Below, one piece after another: positions 55,807 to 64,000 of a DNA stretch of 64,000 nucleotides (position 1 is the stretch's first letter; each line of letters opens with the position of its first letter). The notes beneath the pieces are model-generated. The model was not told where the DNA came from and made no database searches. It saw only the letters and a program-made list of their open reading frames with translations. Made by a program: the position numbers and the translations under genes. This stretch comes from an uncultured Alistipes sp. Its GTDB lineage: Bacteria; Bacteroidota; Bacteroidia; Bacteroidales; UBA932. The stretch is taken from the NCBI GenBank assembly GCA_902388455.1, contig CABMPD010000012.1, positions 20,312-84,311 on the forward strand. The letters are read 5' to 3'.

Positions 55807-57603
55807 ATGAGCAGTTATCTCGAGGTCAACGATGTGTCCAAGTCCTACGGCCCCCGGGTGCTGTTCGACCATATCTCATTCCATATCGACGAGGGGGACA
55901 AGATAGCCCTCGTCGCTCCCAACGGTACCGGGAAGACATCCCTGCTGAGCATCATAGCCGGCAGGGATTCTTCTGACGGGGACGGCTCGGTGCATTTTCT
56001 CAAGGACATCACCGTGGCCTTTCTGGAACAGGACCAGCATTACGAACCGGACCGCACCATCTCGGAAATAGTCATGGAGGGGGCCGGAGACCAGGCAGTT
56101 CCGGAGTATGAGGTGGCCTCGGTGCTTTCCCGCCTGAAGCTGGACGACCCTTCCCGGAAGGCCGGAACTCTCAGCGGAGGAGAGGCCAAGCGGACCGCCA
56201 TTGCCGCCGTCCTTATCCGTAAACCGGACTTTCTGGTGCTGGACGAGCCCACGAACCATCTGGATGTGGACAGCATCGAGTTCCTGGAGGACTACCTCAC
56301 CCGCTCGCGCTGTACCCTGCTTATGGTCACCCACGACCGCTATTTCCTGGACAGGGTCTGCAACCAGATTCTGGAACTGGACGGCGGTAAACTCTACCGC
56401 TACCAGGGCAACTATTCCTACTTCCTGGAGAAGAGGCAGGAGCGCATAGCCAATTTCAACGCGGCTACTGACCGGGCCCGCAATCTGCTGCGTACAGAGC
56501 TGGACTGGATGCGCCGGATGCCCTGTGCCCGCGGCACCAAGGCCAAATACCGTATCGACGCATTCCATGAACTCAAGGACAGGGCGGGGCAGAGGATAGA
56601 GGAGAGACAGGTGGAGATACGGGCCGGGATGGCCCGCCTCGGCCGCAAGATAATCAACTGCCGCGGAGTGAGCTACCGCTGGGGCGACTTCCCTGTACTC
56701 GAGGATTTTACCTACAACTTTGCTCCCGGAGAGAAAATAGCGGTGGTCGGTCCCAACGGAGTGGGGAAGAGCACCTTCCTCGACCTGCTGGCCGGTGTCC
56801 TGGAGCCTTCTGCGGGAGAGATAGACCGCGGGGAGACCCTCCGCATAGGGTATTACCGGCAGGAGGGCATCCGTCTGGACGGCAACAAAACTGTTTTCGA
56901 GACCGTCTCGGAGATAGCCGATGTGGTGTCCATAGGCAAGGGGGAGACCGTCTCCGCAATGACCTTTCTCAACTATTTTCTCTTTCCTCCGTCGATGCAC
57001 CGCAACAAGGTGGCATTGCTAAGCGGAGGCGAGCGCCGTCGGCTATATCTGCTGACCGTGCTGATGCGCAGTCCCAACTTCCTGATACTGGATGAGCCTA
57101 CCAATGATCTGGATCTGATGACCCTCAATGTGCTGGAAGAGTATCTGTCCGGATTTGCCGGCTCGCTGCTGATTGTCTCCCATGACCGCTTTTTCGTGGA
57201 CAAGCTTGCAGACCATCTCTTCATATTCGAGGGCGGAGGCCGGGTCAAGGACTTTGTGGGCAGTTACTCAGGTTACCGGCAGTACCTCAAGGACAGGGAG
57301 GAGGAACGCAGGGCTGCGTCCAGGGATATACGTAAAACTACAGTTTCTGATAATCTTTCTTCATCGGCGGACCGTGGTGTAGAACGAAAACGCCGTCTGA
57401 CTTATAAGGAAAAGCAGGAGAAAGTTCACCTTGAACAGGAACTGGCTTCGCTTGAAGAGGAAAAGAAAGTTCTCGAAGCACGTCTCTGTTCCGGGACACT
57501 GTCTTCTGATGAACTCATGGCCGATTCGATTCGTATCGGAGAAGTGACCAGTCTGTTGGATGAGAAGGAACTCCGCTGGCTTGAGTTGGATGATATCAGC
57601 TGA
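55807..57603 (+). CDS. ABC-F family ATP-binding protein (Uup-like)
   Basis: 598 residues with two ATPase domains: Walker A APNGTGKTS and GPNGVGKST, signatures LSGGEAKR and LSGGERRR, Walker B LVLDEPTNHLDVD and LILDEPTNDLDLM. A C-terminal coiled-coil tail (about 515-598, RKRRLTYKEKQEKVHLEQEL) suggests the Uup group, which binds branched DNA and ribosomes. Ends 8 bases into the converging permease gene. Probable operon with rfbA-rfbB. Confidence 0.88.
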   Translation: MSSYLEVNDVSKSYGPRVLFDHISFHIDEGDKIALVAPNGTGKTSLLSIIAGRDSSDGDGSVHFLKDITVAFLEQDQHYEPDRTISEIVMEGAGDQAVPEYEVASVLSRLKLDDPSRKAGTLSGGEAKRTAIAAVLIRKPDFLVLDEPTNHLDVDSIEFLEDYLTRSRCTLLMVTHDRYFLDRVCNQILELDGGKLYRYQGNYSYFLEKRQERIANFNAATDRARNLLRTELDWMRRMPCARGTKAKYRIDAFHELKDRAGQRIEERQVEIRAGMARLGRKIINCRGVSYRWGDFPVLEDFTYNFAPGEKIAVVGPNGVGKSTFLDLLAGVLEPSAGEIDRGETLRIGYYRQEGIRLDGNKTVFETVSEIADVVSIGKGETVSAMTFLNYFLFPPSMHRNKVALLSGGERRRLYLLTVLMRSPNFLILDEPTNDLDLMTLNVLEEYLSGFAGSLLIVSHDRFFVDKLADHLFIFEGGGRVKDFVGSYSGYRQYLKDREEERRAASRDIRKTTVSDNLSSSADRGVERKRRLTYKEKQEKVHLEQELASLEEEKKVLEARLCSGTLSSDELMADSIRIGEVTSLLDEKELRWLELDDIS

Positions 57604-58345
57604 ACTGTAACCGTTTGAACATAAAGTAAGCTGCTGCCCATATGCAGAGCGGAGCAACGAAAGAGTACAGTATGTACAGGATTCCGCTGCGGATTTCATC
57701 TATCTGGAATATCCCCATGGCAAGACCGTGCATAGCCAGCATCAGCAGTACGGTCAGTGTGATTTTGTGCTTGCGGAGGATGATATTTCCTAGAACAAAT
57801 ATCGATTGGTAGAGGCATATTTTACAGAAGTCTGACCAAAAAGAACAGAAATCCATACCTCCCGATTCCCAAATCATACCTTGGAAACCGCAATCCCTGC
57901 TTGCCAAAGCCAGTACGCAGTCAATGATGTGAATGCCAAGGTAATAACACATAGGGATAATGAGTACTGATACAACCATCATTACCCCGAATTTAACCCA
58001 TACCGGTATAGGCAGCATGGTATACCCCACTCCGTCTGATGAGTCATTGATGTAGCCGTAAGTAGTGGCAGGAACACTGAATGAGAAAAACAATGCAGTC
58101 AGGTAAAGCACAGGCAGCCTGTCTTCCGGTAATGCCGTGTTGTCAGTCAAAAGCATTACAGCCCAGTATCCTGTGTACAGCAGTGACAGGACTGCGGCAG
58201 TAGACCATCCTCTCAGGATGCCTGTTCTCAAATCAGATAATGCGAGCATTCCTCCCTGTATGCATTTTTCTTTTGCCGTACCGGTCTTTCTGTCGCGGTT
58301 GTTGCCGCCTACATGTATTTTCTGATGAGGTCTGGATGTATTCAT
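57596..58345 (-). CDS. ABC-2-like membrane permease
   Basis: 249 residues with a soluble N-terminus and six hydrophobic segments (AAVLSLLYTGYWAVMLL, VLYLTALFFSFSVPATTYGY, FGVMMVVSVLIIPMCYYLGI and others). Its start overlaps the stop of the ATPase gene by 4 bases, so it is very likely the membrane partner. I recognise no specific family. Confidence 0.68.
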   Translation of the reverse strand: MNTSRPHQKIHVGGNNRDRKTGTAKEKCIQGGMLALSDLRTGILRGWSTAAVLSLLYTGYWAVMLLTDNTALPEDRLPVLYLTALFFSFSVPATTYGYINDSSDGVGYTMLPIPVWVKFGVMMVVSVLIIPMCYYLGIHIIDCVLALASRDCGFQGMIWESGGMDFCSFWSDFCKICLYQSIFVLGNIILRKHKITLTVLLMLAMHGLAMGIFQIDEIRSGILYILYSFVAPLCIWAAAYFMFKRLQFS

Positions 58346-59259
58346 TTTGTTCCTTTATTATGTAAATTGATGTCTTCGTATTTCTGTAGGTATTCTGCAA
58401 AGTATCCGTCGCTGGATATGCAGGCGTTGAACAGTACTTCTATGTCGACACTGTCCTTCTCAGTGTCTGAGATAGTGTTATTGCCGTGCACGCTTCCGCA
58501 AGCAGAGGAACCGGATATCATTAAGCGGGGCAGGATGTTGATGTATCCAGCCGAAGTGCGCTCGCTGTACAGTGCGTCCTGAACCACCTTGTCGGTTCTA
58601 ATGAAGCAGAGTTTGGCCGCAATATCCTCAAGGGAACTGTTCAGTAGCAGCCGACCCGAGTCTATAACAGTTACATGGTCGACTATGTCTTGTATGTCAC
58701 GGACTTGATGGGTCGATAGCAGGACAGTTCTGTCAGGTCTTAGATGCTCTGAAATTAAGCGTCTGAGGCACAGCTTTGAAGGTATGTCCAGTCCGTTGCC
58801 GGGTTCATCGAGCAGCAGAAGACGTGTGTTCAGGGCCAGTGCGAAAGATATCAGTGCTTTCTTTTTCTGACCGGCAGACAGTCTCCGGAATATTGCATTC
58901 GGTTCCACGTCGAAAGCTTTAAGGTAATCCATCATAGCGTCTCCGTCATAATTTGTGTAGAACATTCCGTAATTGCCGGCATAATCTATTACCGGCATAT
59001 CCGGTGCGTTGAAACTCTCCGGCACGAAGCAGACACTGTTCAGAAATTCAGGTTTGCGCTCAAAAGGAGTGCTGCCATCTACCGTTATTCGTCCTTTTTT
59101 GCATTTTAGAAGTCCGGCTATCAACCGCATCAATGTAGTTTTTCCGGCTCCGTTCCTTCCCAGGAGCCCGTATACGGCTCCGTCTTTCAGCTCCAGGTTC
59201 AGACCGTCATATACAGGACGTCCCTTATAGCTGAACTTTAGTCCATCTATCTGTATCAT
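58342..59259 (-). CDS. ABC transporter ATP-binding protein
   Basis: 305 residues. Walker A GRNGAGKTT (about 35-43), signature LSAGQKKKALISFAL, Walker B LLLLDEPGNGLD, H-loop STHQ. The Q-loop region is present (CFVPESF), which suits exporters of the type found with ABC-2 permeases. The last ~80 residues are family-variable. Substrate unknown. Confidence 0.85.
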   Translation of the reverse strand: MIQIDGLKFSYKGRPVYDGLNLELKDGAVYGLLGRNGAGKTTLMRLIAGLLKCKKGRITVDGSTPFERKPEFLNSVCFVPESFNAPDMPVIDYAGNYGMFYTNYDGDAMMDYLKAFDVEPNAIFRRLSAGQKKKALISFALALNTRLLLLDEPGNGLDIPSKLCLRRLISEHLRPDRTVLLSTHQVRDIQDIVDHVTVIDSGRLLLNSSLEDIAAKLCFIRTDKVVQDALYSERTSAGYINILPRLMISGSSACGSVHGNNTISDTEKDSVDIEVLFNACISSDGYFAEYLQKYEDINLHNKGTK

Positions 59260-59393
59260 AAAGCAAGAAATTAAGTGTCTTGTCTCTTGCCGCGGGACGT
59301 TACGGCTAAAACTTACGTCAGCAAAGTTGGGATATAATTTCGATTTCTCAAAATTATGTGTGAAAGTTTTTTACGGAATTGGAAAAATGCATT

Positions 59394-59401
59394 TATATTT
59401 G
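59394..59401 (+). promoter_or_regulatory. -7 box for tRNA-Ser
   Basis: TATATTTG, 12 bases before the tRNA 5' end. Confidence 0.55.
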
Positions 59402-59413
59402 CAATCCAATTTT

Positions 59414-59828
<415 letters not shown>

Positions 59829-61034
59829 ATGAATCATTGGAAATCAACTTTGGCCGTGATAGGAATAGGCCAACTCATATCTATTTTAACAAGTACGATT
59901 GTTGGCTTCTCCATTATTTTTTGGATTAGCAACGAATTTAAATCCCCGACAGCTTTATCTCTGGCTATTTTAGCTGGATTTTTACCACAATTTGTATTAG
60001 GCTTGTTTGCCGGGGTCTATGTTGACAGATGGAATCGAAAGAAAACGATGTTTTATTCGGACTTGTTCATCGCGTTCTGTACCCTATGTCTTTTTATTGT
60101 GATAACCAAGGGTTATAAAGACCTTTCTTTTTTTTATCTATTGACTGCTTGTCGTTCAATAGGCAGTACGTTTCATGCACCTGCTTTACAGGCAAGCATC
60201 CCTCTACTGGTTCCCAAGCACCATCTTGTCAGGGTATCAGGTTTGTACCATTCCATTCAATCCTTCAGTGAGGTGATAGCCCCCGTTGTAGGGGCAAGCC
60301 TCGTTGTTTGGCTTCCCATACAGTATATTCTGCTCATAGATGTGATCGGAGCTGTTGCTGCTTGTCTGACCTTACTTTGTGTCCAGATTCCTTCTCTTCA
60401 AAAAACGAAAGTTCTTCCAGATTTCAAAAAAGAACTGACGGAATGTTGGCATACCTTGCGGCGTACAATGGGCATTTTGCCTTTATTCGTATGCTTTACG
60501 CTGGTGACTTTTGTCCTTATGCCTGTTTTTACGTTATTTCCTTTTATGACGCTTCTGCATTTCAACGGAAACATTTTGCAAATGGGAGTTGTGGAAATGG
60601 GTTGGGGCTCAGGGGCATTGTTGGGCGGTTTAGTACTTGCCTGTAAGGCTTTGAAAAGCAAGCAAACATTAGTGATGCATACGGCTTATGTGATATTGGG
60701 ATTGTATCTGATTAGCGCCAGTTATTTACCATCAAGCGCATTTATAGGTTTTGTTTGCCTAACATTTACAGGAGGCATAGCCTATTCCATTTACCATGCG
60801 CTTTTCATCGCTATTATTCAGCAGAACTTGGCTTCGGACATGCTTGGACGGACTTTTTCTCTCATCTTTAGTTTGAGTACCTTTCCATCAATGCTGGGTA
60901 TCGTAGCTTCAGGATATTGGGTGGAAGCATGGGGTATCACATCCGTCTTTATGATCAGCGGATGGGTTATCTTTCTGATTGGAGTGGGTGCAAATTTTAT
61001 TTCTTCAATCAAGCAGTTGGATAATTACGCATAG
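59829..61034 (+). CDS. mef(En2): Mef(En2)-like macrolide efflux MFS transporter
   Basis: 401-residue MFS protein with 12 predicted helices. The loop-2 motif GLFAGVYVDRWNRKKTMFYSD and the length match Mef-type macrolide exporters. Placement beside an lnu(AN2)-like gene and a MobV relaxase next to tRNA-Ser reproduces the known layout of the mobilizable element NBU2, which carries mef(En2) and lnu(AN2). The symbol is from recognition plus context, not alignment. AT-rich relative to the host. Confidence 0.82.
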   Translation: MNHWKSTLAVIGIGQLISILTSTIVGFSIIFWISNEFKSPTALSLAILAGFLPQFVLGLFAGVYVDRWNRKKTMFYSDLFIAFCTLCLFIVITKGYKDLSFFYLLTACRSIGSTFHAPALQASIPLLVPKHHLVRVSGLYHSIQSFSEVIAPVVGASLVVWLPIQYILLIDVIGAVAACLTLLCVQIPSLQKTKVLPDFKKELTECWHTLRRTMGILPLFVCFTLVTFVLMPVFTLFPFMTLLHFNGNILQMGVVEMGWGSGALLGGLVLACKALKSKQTLVMHTAYVILGLYLISASYLPSSAFIGFVCLTFTGGIAYSIYHALFIAIIQQNLASDMLGRTFSLIFSLSTFPSMLGIVASGYWVEAWGITSVFMISGWVIFLIGVGANFISSIKQLDNYA

Positions 61035-61058
61035 TATTATTTATTAAAGAATTATTAT

Positions 61059-61571
61059 ATGACAAAGAAAGAACACACTACGATTACAGAGTTATTTCAA
61101 GTTTTGGACTTGTTGGAAAGCCTGGACATGCAGTTTTGGTTGGATGGAGGCTGGGGAGTGGATGTCTTGTACGGACAGCAAACCCGCTTGCATAGAGATA
61201 TTGACATTGATTTTGATGCCAATTATACAGACCAACTCCTTGATCTTTTGCAGGAGAGAGGATATCAAATTGAAACAAATTGGTTGCCCACCCGTGTGGA
61301 ACTGTATAGCAAAGAATTAGGCTATATTGATATCCATCCTTTTGTCTTGAATGCGGACGGCACTTCCAAACAAGCCGACTTGGATGGAGGCTGGTATGAA
61401 TTTCAACCGGACTATTTTGGAACAGCAGTCTTTGAAGGCAGAAGCATCCCTTGCATTTCTGCAAAAGGGCAACAAGTATTCCATTCGGGCTACGATTTAA
61501 GAGAGAAGGATATTCACGATTTATCTATAATTAAACAATGTATAACAACAATGAGCCTAACAATTAGATAA
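61059..61571 (+). CDS. lnu(AN2): LnuA(N2)-like lincosamide nucleotidyltransferase
   Basis: 170 residues with the MNT-type core: WLDGGWGVDVLYGQQTRLHR followed by DIDIDF (catalytic Asp-x-Asp), and later LGYIDIHPFVLNADG. Lincosamide nucleotidyltransferases adenylylate lincomycin/clindamycin. Length and neighbours match lnu(AN2) of NBU2. 24 bases after the Mef-like gene, probably co-transcribed. Confidence 0.85.
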   Translation: MTKKEHTTITELFQVLDLLESLDMQFWLDGGWGVDVLYGQQTRLHRDIDIDFDANYTDQLLDLLQERGYQIETNWLPTRVELYSKELGYIDIHPFVLNADGTSKQADLDGGWYEFQPDYFGTAVFEGRSIPCISAKGQQVFHSGYDLREKDIHDLSIIKQCITTMSLTIR

Positions 61572-61581
61572 GAACAAGAAA

Positions 61582-61945
61582 ATGACAGAAAAACAAATTG
61601 TCTGGTATATCTTACTTACAGAAGTAAAGATAGATAGTGACACCCAGTCTGTCACATCCCTGAGTGTAGCTCCATTGGCAGTCTTGCCGGAATTCCAGCG
61701 TAAGGGAATTGGGGGGGATGTTGATTCAGTAAGCCCATCAGAGGGCAGCACTTTTGGGTTACGGCACAGCAGTCGTATTGGGGCATAAAGAGTATTATCC
61801 TCGATTTGGCTATCGCAAGGCTATCGATTTAGGAATTGAATTTCCTTTCGAAGTCTCTCATGAATATTGCATGGTGGCTGAATTAATACCTGGAGCTACT
61901 GAGAATGTGAAAGGTATGGTTTGTTATCCAACTGACTTTAAATAG
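61582..61945 (+). pseudogene. Broken GNAT acetyltransferase
   Basis: Two frames carry one GNAT domain: the first has LSVAPLAVLPEFQRKGIGG (acetyl-CoA-binding motif), the second continues as LLGYGTAVVLGHKEYYPRFGY to CYPTDFK. The break is at a run of seven G (61711-61717); six would restore the frame, but a TAA at 61729-61731 would still interrupt it. The N-terminal ~60 residues of the fold also seem missing. Confidence 0.8.
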
Positions 61946-62016
61946 TTTAACAAGTAAAATTCATTATATAACTCGGACTGGGTATTTCAATTTCCCAGTC
62001 CGTATTCTGATAGTAC

Positions 62017-62370
62017 TTATTCAATTGGAAGATTGTGTTGCTTCAAGAATGAAAGTTTATCCCAATACCCTCTTTGAAAGACGATTTTGTTATCTTTTAC
62101 ATGAAAAAATCCGCATCCACGAAGTCCAAGAGAGTCTTTCCATTCCATGATAGCCCATTCGCCATCTTCAAAAATATTTTCCACCATACAAACCATTTTA
62201 GCAGTGGCAAATTCATTCACAAACATTTTGTAGATTGATTCTTTACCAATTATTGGTTCGTTTGCGACTTGATGATTTACTGCATTAGTAGCATACAGCT
62301 CTGCTATATGATAAGCATCTGCTTTGTTAAAGCAATCTATCCATTTTTCCAAAACTTCTTTAGGCTTCAT
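62017..62370 (-). CDS. NTF2-like (SnoaL-type) protein
   Basis: 117 residues with the cone-fold pattern of NTF2-like proteins: EVLEKWIDCFNKADAYHIAELYA, NHQVANEPIIGKESI, then IFEDGEWAIMEWKD and CGFFHVKDNKIVFQRGYWD. Such proteins range from isomerases to immunity or dimerisation modules; activity unknown. Carried as cargo in the element, opposite to the resistance genes. Confidence 0.75.
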   Translation of the reverse strand: MKPKEVLEKWIDCFNKADAYHIAELYATNAVNHQVANEPIIGKESIYKMFVNEFATAKMVCMVENIFEDGEWAIMEWKDSLGLRGCGFFHVKDNKIVFQRGYWDKLSFLKQHNLPIE

Positions 62371-62458
62371 TTTTTATAAATTCTTAGGATTTTGATTCTG
62401 TAATAAAAACAATCTGTTTGGATGCATAGATACTTGATTTTATTAATAATAGGCTATT

Positions 62459-63862
62459 CTATATTCTAAATCCTCTGGATTTTTGCTCTCTCTGCACCGA
62501 GTTACGTAGATTCTGCTGTAACTTTTCCCATTGTTCCTTAAACCATTGTACTATGGGTTGTCGGTTTATGGTCAGCATAAGCTTACCACTATCCATCGGA
62601 TGTTTCTCAACCCTAAAAATATCATTCTTGATGTCAAATTTCCACCTGTGTTCTTCGGAATAAATTTTGCCACTACATTGTATGGATTCTTTCTTTGTCA
62701 AGAGGTTTTCTATCATGTCTTTGGTAAACCCGATAACAGCGCATAATTTTTCCATTCTCAACATCTCTTTGAACATGGGAAACCATTTGTGGGCTTTTTC
62801 AAGCAAGGTGCTCAATCGTGATATTTCCTTGTCTTTGGCTTCAAGTTCTTGATTATGTATTCTTTGAAGATTACGAATTTGTCTGCTATGCTGTTCCTGT
62901 ATTTGTTGTATCTGAATTTTTAATTCATCAGTAGCTTTGTCCCGTTTGGTAATTTCCTGATGTAGCTGCTCGATGTGATGTTCCAGTTCTTTCAGCTTAC
63001 CGCTTCCGAAAAGAGAACCTACACCGCTTGCTATGGCGGTAGCAGCATTGGTGGCTGTTTTCTTTAGTTTGTCCGTGCGTATCTCTGCTTTTACCTGTTT
63101 GAGTTCCTGTTCGGCAAGGCTTACTTGTTGTTCCTTGTGTCGCTTGGTTTCCTCTATACGTTGCAGTTCGGCTTTCTGCTTCTCAATGATGAAATCATTT
63201 CGTTCCAGATGCTCTTTACCTGTGACAGCTTTTGCCTGTCCACGTTCCATCAGGAGAATATCGGAAGCAAGGGTCTGCATGGTTGCCATATCCTCGTCAT
63301 TGAGCTTTCGGCTCTTTCCAGTTTCATGGTTCATCCAGTCGAATACGACATGAGCATGATAATTTGGTTTGAACCATCTGTTACCGACTTGGAAGCTCTC
63401 CTTGTCTTCTGCTTCCGGCTGACCGTTCAGCCAATGCCCTTCGTCTTTATGCAGGAAAATCTGTAGCGGAGTGATGCCCCAGCGTCTTTGGCACTCTTCA
63501 CCGAATTTGCGTACATCAGCCAGTGTGGTGTCCGGTCTGATAAGCAATACTCCTTCACGGATGGGTGAGCATCCCGCCACCTTGATAATCTTTCCATTCT
63601 TTCCCTTGCGTTCCCTTTCCTTTTCCTGCATGGCACGTCCGGTCTTTTCCTTGACCATTTGCTTGATATTGTCATAATGAGTTCGCAGTTCGGGAGTGCC
63701 GAAGTCGGGATTTATCCACTGTTCGTTATCGGTGGAAAGTTCGGGAACGACATAGATTCTGGACTCCCCGATATTACGCATATACTCGGCAGTCCTTCGA
63801 TTGTGTGCCTCGCCCGATGCGATGTTGCAAGGCTTGATATGTATGCTTGATTTTGTTGCCAT
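62459..63862 (-). CDS. MobV/Pre-type relaxase (NBU2 mobilization protein-like)
   Basis: 467 residues. The N-terminal ~210 residues are a Mob_Pre relaxase: HNRRTAEYMRNIGESRIYV, a divalent-metal motif HAHVVFDWMN, and FLHKDEGHW. A long coiled coil (about 235-355) follows, then a soluble C-terminal domain. It would nick oriT, just upstream at 63863-64000, allowing transfer by a helper conjugative transposon. Matches the single-gene mobilization system of NBU elements. Confidence 0.85.
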   Translation of the reverse strand: MATKSSIHIKPCNIASGEAHNRRTAEYMRNIGESRIYVVPELSTDNEQWINPDFGTPELRTHYDNIKQMVKEKTGRAMQEKERERKGKNGKIIKVAGCSPIREGVLLIRPDTTLADVRKFGEECQRRWGITPLQIFLHKDEGHWLNGQPEAEDKESFQVGNRWFKPNYHAHVVFDWMNHETGKSRKLNDEDMATMQTLASDILLMERGQAKAVTGKEHLERNDFIIEKQKAELQRIEETKRHKEQQVSLAEQELKQVKAEIRTDKLKKTATNAATAIASGVGSLFGSGKLKELEHHIEQLHQEITKRDKATDELKIQIQQIQEQHSRQIRNLQRIHNQELEAKDKEISRLSTLLEKAHKWFPMFKEMLRMEKLCAVIGFTKDMIENLLTKKESIQCSGKIYSEEHRWKFDIKNDIFRVEKHPMDSGKLMLTINRQPIVQWFKEQWEKLQQNLRNSVQREQKSRGFRI

Positions 63863-64000
63863 AGCTTCTTTCCTTTGTTTACAATTGATTTACTTTGCTC
63901 GCTTTCGCAGAGGGGTTCTTAGGGGTAACCCATAAGCGGAGATTGCAAAGAGAGGGTCACTCTTTGCTCGGGGTTCTCAGGGGTGAAACGCCCTGAGTGG
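63863..64000. other. Probable oriT region of the element
   Basis: Upstream of the relaxase gene. Contains direct repeats GGGGTTCTTAGGGGT (63912-63926) and GGGGTTCTCAGGGGT (63970-63984), and hairpins GCAAAGAG/CTCTTTGC (63945-63952/63960-63967) and CTCAGGG/CCCTGAG (63976-63982/63991-63997). Such stem-loops next to a MobV gene are typical of origins of transfer. The nick site is not identified. Confidence 0.65.

Noticed and set aside
54334..55872. 512-codon minus-strand frame opposite rfbA-rfbB
   Set aside because: Antisense to two certain genes; composition typical of codon-shadow translation.
61582..61945. Two separate small genes
   Set aside because: Together they spell one GNAT domain split across frames, so one pseudogene explains both.

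Overview
The window looks like a chromosome segment of a gut-type Bacteroidota, order Bacteroidales. Three things point there. Many genes are preceded by the Bacteroidota sigma-ABfr promoter (TAnnTTTG, in a few cases with TTG/TTTG 19-20 bp upstream). Many genes belong to families typical of the phylum (DUF3822-rsmD, DUF4251, DUF4293, DUF4827-like FKBP lipoproteins, Porin_10, 6-bladed propeller lipoprotein, AmgK-RapZ fusion). The core is moderately GC-rich. A Rikenellaceae/Alistipes-like host is my best guess, not proven.

Layout. 1-7.8 kb: end of butyrate kinase, CstA-like transporter, MATE exporter, cytidylate-kinase-like protein, epimerase with a zinc ribbon, and an nrnA/FKBP lipoprotein operon. 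7.9-16 kb: DUF3822-rsmD, tRNA-Asp, a large TPR protein, nucleoside phosphorylase/SirB1-like pair, ettA. 16.1-21.4 kb: a polyferredoxin membrane protein coupled to a Tat-type aldo/keto reductase, then LysR plus YeiH. 21.5-25.3 kb: three exported proteins (PS-decarboxylase-like lipoprotein, Ntn hydrolase, propeller lipoprotein). 25.3-26.1 kb: a 46-aa gene, a 39-bp-phased palindrome array, and tRNA-Gly with extra copies of its 3' end. 26.1-37.1 kb: LolE-like permease, the MurU/AmgK-RapZ cell-wall recycling pair, porin, lytic transglycosylase, RluA, panB, dnaK.

37.1-43.2 kb is an AT-richer accessory island: UDG-like protein, ORF6N-PLD protein, Rpn nuclease, a rod-shaped inverted repeat that may be a structured RNA, an IS110 transposase remnant, and an overlapping gene pair encoding a membrane-anchored S1/DUF349 protein and a glycine-zipper membrane protein. 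That pair is my main candidate for an undescribed system.

43.2-59.4 kb returns to core: DUF1963, a tripartite heavy-metal RND efflux operon, DUF4251, AsmA-like protein, rfbA-rfbB-ABC-F, an ABC exporter pair and tRNA-Ser. From the tRNA-Ser 3' end to the window edge lies the left part of an NBU2-like mobilizable element: mef(En2)- and lnu(AN2)-like resistance genes, a broken acetyltransferase, an NTF2-like protein, a MobV-type relaxase and a probable oriT. The element continues past 64,000, and no integrase is visible.
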